Part shown: positions 1 to 9,933 of the stretch, in pieces | Numbering within the stretch: the stretch's first letter is position 1 | How the letters are laid out: every line of letters starts with the position of its first letter | NCBI RefSeq assembly: GCF_001442535.1 | Contig: NZ_CP013141.1 | Location: 284,171-348,170, forward strand | From: Lysobacter antibioticus | GTDB taxonomy: Bacteria > Pseudomonadota > Gammaproteobacteria > Xanthomonadales > Xanthomonadaceae | Length of the DNA: 64,000 nucleotides | Direction of reading: 5' to 3' | Program-made: the position numbers and the translations under genes | Notes under the pieces: generated by a model | Told to the model about the DNA's origin: nothing | Database searches by the model: none | Seen by the model: only the letters and a program-made list of their open reading frames with translations

Positions 1-1200
1 GACCCGCTGCGCAGCGGCGGCGACGCGCTGGCCGCACGCTGGCAGGCGCTGGCCGCGTTCCGCCAGGGCCGCGCACCGGCCGAGGCCTCGCGTTCGGCCT
101 TGGCCGCGCTCGACCAGGCCGCCAAGCAATGGCGCCGGCGCTTGCGCGTCGATGCGACACCGCCGACCCAGGTGCCCGCACACGCGCTCGGCGACCTGCT
201 GCTGCATGCGTTTCCAGACCGCATCGCCCGCCAGCACCCGAGCGACCCCTACCGCTATCAGCTCGCCAACGGCCGCAGCGCCAAGTTGTTCGACGACAGT
301 GCGGTCTACGGCGAGCCTTGGCTGGTGATCAGCGAACTGCGCGACGACCCGCGCGATGCGCGCGTTCTGCGCGCCTCGCCGCTCGACGAGGCGCGCCTGG
401 AGCGCGAGTTCCCGCAACGTTTCGTCAGCGAGGACCGGGTGGTCTGGGACGCCGCCGCGCGCGCGATCGCGGCGGTGCGCGAGCGCCGCTACGACCGCAT
501 CGTGCTCGACAGCCGCCCGCTCGCCAAACCCGATCCCTCGCGTTATGCCGATGCCCTGGTCGACGCGGTGCGCCAGCTCGGCCTCGACGCGCTGCCCTGG
601 ACCGGCGGCCTGCGCCAGTGGCGCGCGCGCGTGCGCTGCCTGCGCGAATGGATGCCCGAGTTGGCCCAGGGCGACAACGCCTTGCCGGAGCTGTCCGACG
701 AGGTCTTGCTGGCCGGCCTCGACGACTGGCTGAAGCCGGCGCTGCGCGGCAAGACCCGCCTCGATGCGCTCGACGAGGGCGCATTCGGCGAAGCCCTGCG
801 CTCGCTCTCGGACTGGTCGTGGCGGCAGCGGCTCGACGCGCTCGCGCCCACCCGCATGGTGGTGCCGTCGGGGATGGAGCGCGCCATCGACTACGCCTAC
901 GACGAGCATGCCGCCGACGGCCGCGGCGCCGCTGTCGCGCCGGTGCTGGCGGTGAAACTGCAAGAGCTGTTCGGCCTGGCCGATACGCCGCGCATCGCCG
1001 AAGGCCGCGTGCCGTTGACCCTGCACCTGCTGTCGCCGGCCGGGCGGCCGTTGCAGGTCACCCAGGACCTGCGCGGTTTCTGGGAGCGCACCTACCCCGA
1101 GGTCAAAAAGGAAATGAAGGGGCGCTATCCCAAGCATCCCTGGCCCGACGACCCGTGGACGGCGACCGCGACCCACCGGGCCAAGCCGCGCGGCACCTGA
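1..1200 (+). CDS. hrpB: ATP-dependent helicase HrpB, C-terminal part (5' end outside window)
   Basis: The reading frame is open from base 1 to a TGA at 1198-1200, so the gene starts upstream of the window; about 399 residues remain of a family usually near 820-840. The visible part carries the HrpB-specific C-terminal domain, ending in the typical block GRYPKHPWPDDP about 15-25 residues before the stop and preceded by the LQVTQDLRGFWERTYPEVKKE-type segment. The DEAH helicase motifs lie outside the window. HrpB is a DEAH-box RNA-helicase-like protein whose cellular role is poorly defined. An internal TTG at 100 is not the real start. Confidence 0.93.
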   Translation, partial: DPLRSGGDALAARWQALAAFRQGRAPAEASRSALAALDQAAKQWRRRLRVDATPPTQVPAHALGDLLLHAFPDRIARQHPSDPYRYQLANGRSAKLFDDSAVYGEPWLVISELRDDPRDARVLRASPLDEARLEREFPQRFVSEDRVVWDAAARAIAAVRERRYDRIVLDSRPLAKPDPSRYADALVDAVRQLGLDALPWTGGLRQWRARVRCLREWMPELAQGDNALPELSDEVLLAGLDDWLKPALRGKTRLDALDEGAFGEALRSLSDWSWRQRLDALAPTRMVVPSGMERAIDYAYDEHAADGRGAAVAPVLAVKLQELFGLADTPRIAEGRVPLTLHLLSPAGRPLQVTQDLRGFWERTYPEVKKEMKGRYPKHPWPDDPWTATATHRAKPRGT

Positions 1201-1382
1201 GCGCAGCGGCGTCGCGCGCGGCGCCGATGCGTCGACCGCGATGAGCGACCGTGTATCGGCGGAGTGTTGTCGATACCGCGCCGTATTCAGCCGGCAGCCG
1301 GTCCGGCGCGACTGCGCTCACAGAATTTCAACGGTTCCGCGTCGACACTGGAGTCTGTTTCTCTCGTCACAGGATCGACACG

Positions 1383-1757
1383 ATGAGCAAGTTCACTTCA
1401 TTGCCGGACCGCGCGCTGGAACTGGTGTCGTCGGTCGGCGACAACATCAAGCAGCACGTGCCCAAGGCCGGCCAGTGGCTGGAGACGGGCGTCAAGCTGG
1501 GCGCGCTGAAGACCGGTGCGCGCACCGCCGGCGGTTTCATCCGCCGCAACCCGGTGATCGCGGTCGCCGCCGTGGCCGGCGCCGGCCTGCTCTGGTACGC
1601 CGCCGCACGTCGCAAAGCCAAGCAACAGGCCGAAGGCGACCCGATCGAGGGCAGCGCCCGTCGCATCGATGCGCGCCGCGCCGACGGCAACGGCAGCGCC
1701 TCGCGCCGCAAGTCGGGTACGCGCAAGGCCGCCAGCGAAGAGCGCGCGAGCGAGTAA
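1383..1757 (+). CDS. Small single-pass membrane protein, unknown function
   Basis: A 124-residue protein, with the ATG at 1383 preceded by an AGGA-type ribosome site at 1371-1374; in-frame codons further upstream code for an implausible Arg-rich leader. Residues 1-50 are amphipathic and Gly/Lys-containing. Residues 56-75 form one Ala/Val/Gly-rich membrane segment, and the tail from 76 on is highly basic and probably disordered. This layout resembles small DUF883/ElaB-like membrane-associated proteins, but I see no diagnostic motif, so function is left open. It stands alone between hrpB and a long repeat field. Confidence 0.7.
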   Translation: MSKFTSLPDRALELVSSVGDNIKQHVPKAGQWLETGVKLGALKTGARTAGGFIRRNPVIAVAAVAGAGLLWYAAARRKAKQQAEGDPIEGSARRIDARRADGNGSASRRKSGTRKAASEERASE

Positions 1758-2060
1758 GTCGCGGGGCGGGCGAGCCTGCTCAGAGTTGATCGGGCATTGG
1801 TTGCTCGAGTGCCCTCGCCGGATCATGAGTGGCGCAGGCCGGTTTCATGACCGTTATATGCGGGGCCGGCGCGCGAGCGTCGGCCTCGTTCGTTTGGGCG
1901 TAGCGAATGCGGTTTTGCTTTCGGTCTCGCCTCGTCACTTCCCGGATCCTGAGGGGTAGGGCGGCGTCCTACTGGACTTCCTTTGGTGATAAGTCGCGAC
2001 CAAGGGACGCGCAGGAGAGCAGTGCCGATACCATTCATCGAAGCGGCGTGCCGTAGCAAA
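1758..2060. other. Gene-free stretch with one degenerate long-form REP
   Basis: No credible gene. Around 1950-2003 is a degenerate long form of the REP repeat (ggggtagg, gtcctac, ggacttcctt, then tcgcgacc), similar to the long copies at 2852-2900, 25909-25953 and 58339-58390. Short reading frames here lack ribosome sites and coding character. Confidence 0.5.
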
Positions 2061-3308
<1,248 letters not shown>

Positions 3309-3327
3309 CCGTTGCTCAACGAGCCGC

Positions 3328-4428
3328 CTACTCCGGCGCCGCTTCCGGCAACTCGATGATGAAGCGCGAGCCGCCGTTCTTGCGTTCCTCGTACCAGAGC
3401 TGGCCGCCGGCGTTGACGACGATCTGTTTCGCCAACGACAGGCCCAGGCCGCTCGACAGGCCGTCGTCGACGTCGTCGTCGTGTAGACGCACGAAGGGCT
3501 TGAACAGTTCGCGCTGGCGCGCCACCGGGATGCCGGGGCCGCGGTCGGCGACGATCAACTGCCAGAAGCCGGGGGCGCTGTTGCGCGCGGCCAGCAGCAG
3601 GTCGCTGTTCGGGGCGTATTTCATCGCGTTGGTGACCAGGTTCTCGCTGACCTGGCGCAACACGCGCGGGTCCATCGCCACCTGCGCGGTGCCGTGCGGG
3701 GGCGGCGCGATCTCGACGCGGATGCCGCGCGCGTCGAGTTGCATCTCGTAGCGGCGGACCAGCCAGCCCAGGGTCTCGCTGAGGTCGGCGCGGCCCTGCA
3801 TCGCGCCGTGCTCGCGCGTGCCGGCCTGGCTTTCCAGGTAATGGCGGATATAACCCAGTGCGTCGTCGGCGCTCTCGTGGATCATCTGCAGGTAGCGCGG
3901 CACGCGCTCGGGCTTGCAACCGTTGTGCAGCAGCAGGTCGCTGGCGAACAGCACGCTGGTCAGCGGGTTCTTGAGGTCGTGGGCGACCAGGTTGACCAGT
4001 TCCTCGCGCTCGCGGGCGACGCGTTCGAGGCGGTCGCGGGTCAGCTTCAGGCCGACGTGGGCGTTGACCCGCGCCAGCAGCTCTTCGGGCAGGAAGGGTT
4101 TGGTGACGTAGTCGACCACGCCGGCATCGAAAGCGCGCAGCAACAGGTCGCGGTCGTGGGCGGCGGTCACGAACACCACCGGCACGCGCAGCGGCGAGTC
4201 GGCGCGTAACGCGGCCATGACTTCGAAGCCGTCCATGCCCGGCATCATCACGTCGAGCAGGATCAGGTCCGGTGGTGACTCGGCGTACAGGCGCAGGGCC
4301 TCGTCGCCGGTCGAGGCGGATACGACCTCGTACCCCTGGCGCGAGAGCAGGGCGGTGACGACGCGCAGGTTCGCGGCCTGATCGTCGACGACGAGAATCC
4401 GGCCCGTGGATGTCGCGGCAGTGCTCAT
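3328..4428 (-). CDS. Response regulator-histidine kinase hybrid (REC-HisKA-HATPase)
   Basis: A 366-residue cytoplasmic protein. Residues 10-125 are a receiver domain with D15/D16, phospho-acceptor D59 (LILLDVMMPGMDG), T88 and K110. A short helix leads to a dimerisation/phosphotransfer segment with H150 (VAHDLKNPLTS). The HATPase domain shows the N box (N267, SENLVTNAMKYA), the DRGPGIP G1 box at 295-301 and the GLGLSL G2 box at 327-332. There is no membrane segment or input domain, so it probably relays signals from another kinase to its own kinase core. It is monocistronic, and its stop lies against the repeat field. The upstream gap 4429-4669 (241 bp) is shared with a divergent aldo/keto reductase. 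Confidence 0.92.
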   Translation of the reverse strand: MSTAATSTGRILVVDDQAANLRVVTALLSRQGYEVVSASTGDEALRLYAESPPDLILLDVMMPGMDGFEVMAALRADSPLRVPVVFVTAAHDRDLLLRAFDAGVVDYVTKPFLPEELLARVNAHVGLKLTRDRLERVAREREELVNLVAHDLKNPLTSVLFASDLLLHNGCKPERVPRYLQMIHESADDALGYIRHYLESQAGTREHGAMQGRADLSETLGWLVRRYEMQLDARGIRVEIAPPPHGTAQVAMDPRVLRQVSENLVTNAMKYAPNSDLLLAARNSAPGFWQLIVADRGPGIPVARQRELFKPFVRLHDDDVDDGLSSGLGLSLAKQIVVNAGGQLWYEERKNGGSRFIIELPEAAPE

Positions 4429-4669
4429 ACGTCCCTGGAATCCCCTAAGGCGGACTTTTCACGCTGAATTCGCATAAGTGAACCGCGAGGAAACGGTCGA
4501 AAGTTAACAGAAACCTTCACCTAAAGGCGCGCTGAAAAGTCAAAAAGCTGAACAGTTCACGGCTCCTGCGACAACTCGCCGCGCTCGGCAACGCGGCGTT
4601 GCAGATTCGGTGATGCCACGACCGAATGCGGCGGCGCATCATGGACGCTTCTCGATTAAGGAATCCGCA

Positions 4670-5623
4670 ATGAGCCTGCGACCGCTCGGCCGTTCATCCC
4701 TGTCGGCGGCGCCGCTCGCCTTCGGCGGCAACGTGTTCGGCTGGAGCGCGGACGAGGCGACCACCTTTGCCCTGCTGGACGCGTTCACCGAGGCCGGCTT
4801 CGGCCTGGTCGACACCGCCGACGCCTACTCGGCCTGGGTGCCCGGCAACACCGGCGGCGAGTCGGAAACCCTGATCGGCCGTTGGCTGGCCCAGGGCGGC
4901 GGCCGTCGCGAACGCATCGTCATCGCCACCAAGGTCGCCAAATGGGCGCAGCGGCCCGGCCTGGCGCCGGCCAACATCCTGGCCGCGGTCGAAGACTCGC
5001 TGCGTCGCCTGCGCACCGACCGCATCGACCTCTACCAGGCCCACGAGGACGACCCGAAGGTCCCGCTCGAAGACACGCTGGGTGCGTTCGCGCGCCTGAT
5101 CGAGCAGGGCAAGGTCGGCGCCATCGGCGCCTCCAACTACTCGGCCGCGCGCCTGGCCGAAGCTCTGGACGTCGCCGAACGCCACGGCCTGCCGCGCTAC
5201 GAAACCCTGCAGCCGCACTACAACCTCTACGACCGCGCCGTGTACGAAGCCGAGCTGGAGCCGCTGGTGCGCGAGCGCGGGCTCGGCGTCATCAATTACT
5301 ACGCCCTCGCCAGCGGCTTCCTGACCGGCAAGTACCGCAGTCGCGACGACCTCGACAAGAGCCGCGCGCGCGGCGGCGCGGTCGCCCGTTATCTGGATGG
5401 GCGCGGCCTGCGCATCCTCGCCGCGCTCGACGAGGTCGCCGCCGGCCAGCGCGCGACGCCGGCCCAGGTGGCCCTGGCCTGGCTGATCGCGCGGCCCTCG
5501 ATCACCGCGCCGATCGCCAGCGCGACCAGCGTGGCGCAGTTGCACGAGCTGCTCGCGGCGACGCGGCTGTCCCTGTCGGCCGACGAGATCGCCGCGCTCG
5601 ACGCGGCCAGTGCCGAGGCCTGA
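4670..5623 (+). CDS. Aldo/keto reductase
   Basis: A 317-residue NADP-dependent oxidoreductase of the AKR superfamily. The start is the ATG at 4670 behind AAGGAA; an in-frame ATG at 4610 would add a non-homologous leader. The catalytic tetrad is visible: D48 and Y53 (VDTADAYS), K88 (IATK) and H125 (LYQAHEDD). The mid-protein GAIGASNYS and the C-terminal ITAPIASATSVAQL, which contacts the cofactor in this family, are also typical. The substrate cannot be told. It may be transcribed with the DMT transporter 96 bp downstream. Confidence 0.9.
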   Translation: MSLRPLGRSSLSAAPLAFGGNVFGWSADEATTFALLDAFTEAGFGLVDTADAYSAWVPGNTGGESETLIGRWLAQGGGRRERIVIATKVAKWAQRPGLAPANILAAVEDSLRRLRTDRIDLYQAHEDDPKVPLEDTLGAFARLIEQGKVGAIGASNYSAARLAEALDVAERHGLPRYETLQPHYNLYDRAVYEAELEPLVRERGLGVINYYALASGFLTGKYRSRDDLDKSRARGGAVARYLDGRGLRILAALDEVAAGQRATPAQVALAWLIARPSITAPIASATSVAQLHELLAATRLSLSADEIAALDAASAEA

Positions 5624-5719
5624 GCGCTCTGCGATGATCGTCGCCGCGCTGAGCCGCGCGTCGCCGCGCCGCGGTTCGATGCCGCCCACCTCCACCGATC
5701 TGCCGATGTCCGGACCGCC

Positions 5720-6688
5720 ATGACCGCTGCACCTTCCGCCGTCTCCGTCGCCGCTCCGAACCACGCCCGACGCCTCGGCATCGCCCTCGCCGCGAGCGGC
5801 GCGGTGCTGTTCTCGGCCAAGGCGATCCTGGCCAAGCTGCAATACCGCTACGGCGTCGATTCGCTCGACGTGCTGACCCTGCGCATGGCCCTGTCGCTGC
5901 CCTTGTTCGTGCTGCTGGGTATCCGCGAGACACGGCGCGCGCGGCAACGCCAGGCCTTGCCCTCGCGCCGCGACCTCGGCCTGATCCTGGTGCTCGGCGT
6001 ACTCGGCTATTACCTGTCCAGCCTGCTCGACTTCTGGGGCCTGGAGTACGTGCCGGTGTCGCTGGAGCGGCTGATCCTGTTCCTCAACCCGACCATCGTC
6101 CTGCTGATCGGCCTGTTCGCGTACCGGCGCAAGGTCGCCGCCAAGGAGTGGATCGCGCTGGCGGTCAGCTATGCCGGCGTGGTCCTGGTGATGGTCGAGA
6201 ACCTGCGCGTGCAGGGCGAGCACGTGCTGTTCGGCAGCGCGCTCGTGCTGGGGGCGGCGGTCAGCTATGCCTTGTACCTCGCCATGTCGGGCGAGCTGGT
6301 CAAGCGCATGGGCTCGCTGCAACTGGTCGCCTACGCGATGGTGGTGTCGACCGCGGCGACCCTGATCCATTACCTGATTGCACGCGACCCGGGCGGCCTG
6401 CTCGGCCTGCCGTGGCAGGTCTACGGCCTGGCGACGGCGAACGCAGTGTTCTGCACCTTCCTGCCGGTGACCTTCACCATGGCCGCGGTGGCCCGGCTCG
6501 GCGCCGGCACCGCCGCGCAGTTCTCGGTGATCGGGCCGGTGTCGCTGGTGTTCCTCGGCGCCTGGGTGCTCGGTGAGACGATTACCGCGATCCAGCTGGT
6601 CGGCACCGCGGTGGTGCTGGGCGGGGTGGTGCTGCTGTCGCGGCCGGGCGCGAACTCGGTGCCGGTGGCGCCGCCGGACAACAAATGA
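5720..6688 (+). CDS. DMT-superfamily (EamA) transporter
   Basis: A 322-residue polytopic inner-membrane protein with about ten hydrophobic helices arranged as two EamA repeats. The first runs from about residue 15 to 150 and the second from about 160 to 310, each beginning with a glycine/alanine-rich helix. Drug/metabolite transporters of this type usually export amino acids or metabolites; the substrate is not predictable here. The gene ends just before a strong hairpin at 6743-6770 shared with the convergent gene. Confidence 0.88.
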   Translation: MTAAPSAVSVAAPNHARRLGIALAASGAVLFSAKAILAKLQYRYGVDSLDVLTLRMALSLPLFVLLGIRETRRARQRQALPSRRDLGLILVLGVLGYYLSSLLDFWGLEYVPVSLERLILFLNPTIVLLIGLFAYRRKVAAKEWIALAVSYAGVVLVMVENLRVQGEHVLFGSALVLGAAVSYALYLAMSGELVKRMGSLQLVAYAMVVSTAATLIHYLIARDPGGLLGLPWQVYGLATANAVFCTFLPVTFTMAAVARLGAGTAAQFSVIGPVSLVFLGAWVLGETITAIQLVGTAVVLGGVVLLSRPGANSVPVAPPDNK

Positions 6689-6742
6689 GCCGCGCGGCTG
6701 CGCGGGCTTTCATGCTCCGTCGATAAGAAACAGGGTCGATAA

Positions 6743-6770
6743 GAAACAGGCGCCTTGCGGCGCCTGTTTC
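6743..6770. terminator. Bidirectional hairpin terminator between convergent genes
   Basis: A perfect 12-bp stem (gaaacaggcgcc / ggcgcctgtttc) with a TTGC loop lies between two convergent stop codons. Its A/T-rich outer arms let it act on both strands. The short string gataagaaacagg is duplicated directly upstream (6722 and 6737). Confidence 0.8.
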
Positions 6771-6789
6771 GTTACGGCTCGGGCATCGC

Positions 6790-8559
6790 TCAGTGGGTGG
6801 CCAATATCGGCTGGAACTGGGCCTGCTGGAACACGCCGCCGGACAAACAGGCATTGCTCTGCAAGGTCGCCAGATCGGCCTGGCGGCGGACCAGGTCGCC
6901 GTAGTTGCGGACGGTCGAGCCGACCACCGGGTCGGCCATGTTGAAGGTGGTCGGGCTGGCCAGGGTGCCGTTGCCGATCAGGAACCGCGACAGCGTCGCC
7001 TGTGCGCCGGACGAGCGCGGGCCCACGTGCAGGAAGCTGGTGGTCAGGGTTTCGCGGCCGTGGCAGGCATCGCAGGTGTTGAGCGAGAGCTTGTTGCGGG
7101 CGTTGTTGTTGACGATGCCGGGATGGGTCCAGGCGACCTGCGGGCTCGGGTTGCGCACCGAACCGGTCAGGAACGGCGTGCCCAGGTAGCTCAGCGGCAC
7201 CGAGTGCTGTTCGACCAGCACTTGCGCCTGGTTGGCGTTGACGTAGCTGGCGAGCAGGGTGCCGGCGTTGTTGAAGACGTGGTTCGGGGTCTGCTTGGCG
7301 GGCACGATGCCGAGCTGAGCGGTGGCGCGCACGATGTTGAACTCGCGCAGTTCCCAGGGGCTCTGCAGGAACTCGTTGGTGCGGATCTGGTTGATCGCGC
7401 TGCCGTTGGGCTTGCGCGGCGCGGCGTTGGCGCCGGTGAACTGGTCGGTGATCGCCTGCAGCGACGAGTTGTACAGCGACGAGCCCAGGCTCATGGAGCC
7501 CAACGCGCCCCACTGCTGGGCGAAGCTGCGCACCGCCGGGCAGCCGTTGATCGGCACGCCGTATTCGAGGATCACGGTGAAGCGGTGCACGGTGCAGCTG
7601 CCGGTGGTGTTGCGGCGGATCACCCCGAACACGAAGCGTCCCTCGCCGGCGTTGCCGCCGCCGTAGCCGGCCTTGCCGCGCAGGTCGACGCGGTTGACGA
7701 TCGCCAGCAGGCGCATCGGCGAACGGGCCAGGTCGAGCTTGCCGTTGCTCAGGCGCGGCCAGCTGGCGAGCACCTGCGAATTGACCGAGGTACGCGCCGG
7801 CACCACGAAGCTGTTGACCGTGGTCGAGGTGTTCCAGGTGCGGATCCAGTTCTCGACGAAGTCGGACGGGTCCACGCCGGTCAGCGGTTGGTTGGCCATG
7901 TTGGTCATGAGCCGGTTGAAGGTCCAGGCGCCGTTCGGGTTGCCGGCGTTGGTGCAGGCGTCGAAGGTGCGGGTCGGGTCTTCGACCACGGCCGGGTGGG
8001 TGACCAGCAGCGAGCGCTCGGGGCGCACGATCAGCGGCGGGCCGAGCAGCACGCCGCCGGGAATGCGGATGCGCGCGCGCGCGGCGACCTGCTCGCGCAA
8101 CTTGTCCGGCGCCAGGAAGGCGATCGGGCTGTCGCCGAGATGCTCGCGGCCGTCGAAGCTCGGCACCGTCGCCTTCTCTTCGGTGGCCAGCGCCTGGCGC
8201 AGTTCCTGTTCCTTGATCAAGCCGTCGAAGTCGAACGGGATCATGGCCCGGTACAGCTGCGGGTTTTGCGCGTCGCGCTGCAGCGTGACTGGCTTGTCGC
8301 CGACGTTGAACGGAATCTCGGCCGGCAGGTCCTGGCCTTTGACGTAGGTGAATTCCAGCAAGGCGTTGCCGTCGGGGTGGTCGTCGACCGGGGTGATGAA
8401 GCTGTCTTCGAGCACCGGCGGGGTCTGTTCGAACCCCGGCTCCTCGGCCGCTGCGACCCGGCCGACCGCGCTGTCGGCGGGCGCGGGATACGACAGATAA
8501 GCGGCGGACGCGCACAGCATCGCGCCGAAGCCGAACGAAATCGAACGCAGTCGTGTCAT
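6790..8559 (-). CDS. Large secreted protein with a single C-terminal CxxCH motif
   Basis: A 589-residue protein with its start at 8559 behind GGGGGAG. Residues 1-28 form a signal peptide (Arg near the N-terminus, hydrophobic core, then Ala-rich). The body is long, Asn/Arg-rich and contains motifs such as LAIVNRVDLRGKAGYGGGNAGEGRFVFG, shown here only as a landmark near residues 290-320. CDACH at 496-500 fits covalent haem attachment, but a clear distal Met motif is not evident, and a metal or disulphide role is possible. It does not match a named enzyme I know. It is monocistronic, convergent to the DMT gene, and followed upstream by a REP pair. Confidence 0.72.
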   Translation of the reverse strand: MTRLRSISFGFGAMLCASAAYLSYPAPADSAVGRVAAAEEPGFEQTPPVLEDSFITPVDDHPDGNALLEFTYVKGQDLPAEIPFNVGDKPVTLQRDAQNPQLYRAMIPFDFDGLIKEQELRQALATEEKATVPSFDGREHLGDSPIAFLAPDKLREQVAARARIRIPGGVLLGPPLIVRPERSLLVTHPAVVEDPTRTFDACTNAGNPNGAWTFNRLMTNMANQPLTGVDPSDFVENWIRTWNTSTTVNSFVVPARTSVNSQVLASWPRLSNGKLDLARSPMRLLAIVNRVDLRGKAGYGGGNAGEGRFVFGVIRRNTTGSCTVHRFTVILEYGVPINGCPAVRSFAQQWGALGSMSLGSSLYNSSLQAITDQFTGANAAPRKPNGSAINQIRTNEFLQSPWELREFNIVRATAQLGIVPAKQTPNHVFNNAGTLLASYVNANQAQVLVEQHSVPLSYLGTPFLTGSVRNPSPQVAWTHPGIVNNNARNKLSLNTCDACHGRETLTTSFLHVGPRSSGAQATLSRFLIGNGTLASPTTFNMADPVVGSTVRNYGDLVRRQADLATLQSNACLSGGVFQQAQFQPILATH

Positions 8560-8762
8560 GGCTAGTCTCCCCCAGAGAGAACTTGGCTGGTGGCGCATCG
8601 GCCGGTCCTGGCACGCGCCCGTCACGGCACGCTAGAGGGCGCGCCGCCGCGCCGCCACGACCGACCCGGGATCAAATCGGGTCGATATCTCATGCGGCTT
8701 CGCGATTGGCCGCATGCTTGCGACGGCGGTCGCAGATCGGCGCGGCGAGCGAGCGTACCCAA

Positions 8763-8850
8763 GGGGTAGGAGCGGCGTATGCCGCGATCGCGAACCCGCA
8801 TCAGCGTCGTAGAACGGATGTCGCGGTCGCGGCTCGTGCCGCTCCTACCC
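8763..8850. repeat. Inverted pair of REP palindromes
   Basis: ggtaggagcggcg...gccgcgatcgcg at 8763-8792 is followed by its inverse, tcgcggtcgcggctcgtgcc-gctcctaccc, at 8821-8850. The spacer is 28 bp. This is a BIME-like unit in the 352-bp gap between two divergent genes. The rest of the gap holds nothing else I can support. Confidence 0.85.
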
Positions 8851-8911
8851 TGAGAGCGCAGCGCGCGGGACAATCCCCCGCCGCGCTACTGCCGCACTAC
8901 TTATTATCGGG

Positions 8912-9322
8912 ATGGGGATGCAACGGGTTCTGATCGCGATCGCCCTGGCCGCCGCAGGCGTGTTCGCCTATCTGCAGTGGTTCGCCGAACCGGCCGCGCC
9001 GGACTACAGCATCGCGACGATCGAACAGCGGCCGATTCCCAAGGCCGAGTTCTTCGCCCTGTGGCGCGAGACCGCCTTGAGCTTCTGTCCGCAGGCGCAG
9101 AAGACGTTCGGCCTGAGCCCGGCCGCCTGCGAGGACTACGTGCGCGACAAGCACGCGCGCTGCGTCGCCGAAACCGGCGCGCGCGCACCGGCGCTGCTGT
9201 CGGGCAAGGCCGAATCGCGCCGCTACGCGCGGCCGTATCTGGACTGCGTCTTGCCCGGCTATTTCTGCAAGGGCGTGGAAGTGCGCGACTTCCTCGAGGC
9301 CGCGCGGCACTGCCGGGGCTGA
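8912..9322 (+). CDS. Small exported or membrane-anchored six-cysteine protein
   Basis: A 136-residue protein; the start may equally be the ATG at 8918, three codons from GGGG. Residues 3-22 are a hydrophobic N-terminal segment (signal peptide or anchor). The remaining domain has six cysteines spread as SFC, AAC, ARC, LDC, YFC and RHC, which suggests three disulphides in the periplasm. There is no recognised family. Its stop is only a few bases from that of the convergent rluE. Confidence 0.7.
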   Translation: MGMQRVLIAIALAAAGVFAYLQWFAEPAAPDYSIATIEQRPIPKAEFFALWRETALSFCPQAQKTFGLSPAACEDYVRDKHARCVAETGARAPALLSGKAESRRYARPYLDCVLPGYFCKGVEVRDFLEAARHCRG

Positions 9323-9329
9323 GCCGCCC

Positions 9330-9863
9330 TCAGCGCGGGCTCCATTGCCCCGGCATCAGCCCGTCGAGCCGATACGGCCCGATCGCCACGCGCACCAGGC
9401 GCAGGGTCGGCAACCCGACCGCGGCGGTCATGCGCCGCACCTGACGGTTGCGTCCTTCGTGGATGGTGATCGCCAGCCAGGCATCGGGCACGGTCTTGCG
9501 GAAACGCACCGGCGGGTCGCGCGGCCACAGCGCCGGCGCGTCGAGGCGTTCGACCTGTGCCGGCAGGGTGCGGCCGTCGTTGAGTTCGACGCCGTCGCGC
9601 AAGGCGCGCAAGGCCTCGTCCTGCGGATCGCCCTCGACCTGCACCCAATAGGTCTTGGGCTGTTTGTGGCGCGGGTCGGTGAGGCGATGGGCCAGGCCGC
9701 CGTCGTCGGTCAGCAGCAACAGGCCTTCGCTGTCGTGGTCCAGGCGACCGGCCGCGTACACGTCCGGCGGCAGGCCGAAGCCGGCCAGGGTCGGCCGCGG
9801 CGGCAGGCTGCGGTCGGTGAACTGACACAGCACGCCATAGGGTTTGTTGAAGGCGATCAGCAC
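9330..9863 (-). CDS. rluE: 23S rRNA pseudouridine(2457) synthase RluE
   Basis: A 177-residue RsuA/RluB/E/F-type pseudouridine synthase without an S4 domain, as expected for RluE. The protein begins MLIAFNKPYGVLCQF. The catalytic loop is AAGRLDHDSEGLLLLT with the nucleophilic Asp at 42. KTYWVQVEG and the C-terminal EGRNRQVRRMTAAVGLPTLRLVR are family hallmarks. It isomerises a uridine in the peptidyl-transferase region of 23S rRNA. Two neighbouring genes lie on either side, 7 bp and about 70 bp away. Confidence 0.93.
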   Translation of the reverse strand: MLIAFNKPYGVLCQFTDRSLPPRPTLAGFGLPPDVYAAGRLDHDSEGLLLLTDDGGLAHRLTDPRHKQPKTYWVQVEGDPQDEALRALRDGVELNDGRTLPAQVERLDAPALWPRDPPVRFRKTVPDAWLAITIHEGRNRQVRRMTAAVGLPTLRLVRVAIGPYRLDGLMPGQWSPR

Positions 9864-9933
9864 GCGGGCGGGGCCGGACAGAACGCGAGGCGGCGCGGGC
9901 CGCCTCGCGAGGTAGCGCTCAGGGTCCGTGGAC

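Noticed and set aside
6793..8565. Open frame of 590 codons on the plus strand
   Set aside because: Antisense to the CxxCH protein; no ribosome site, and the sense gene has a signal peptide and good start.
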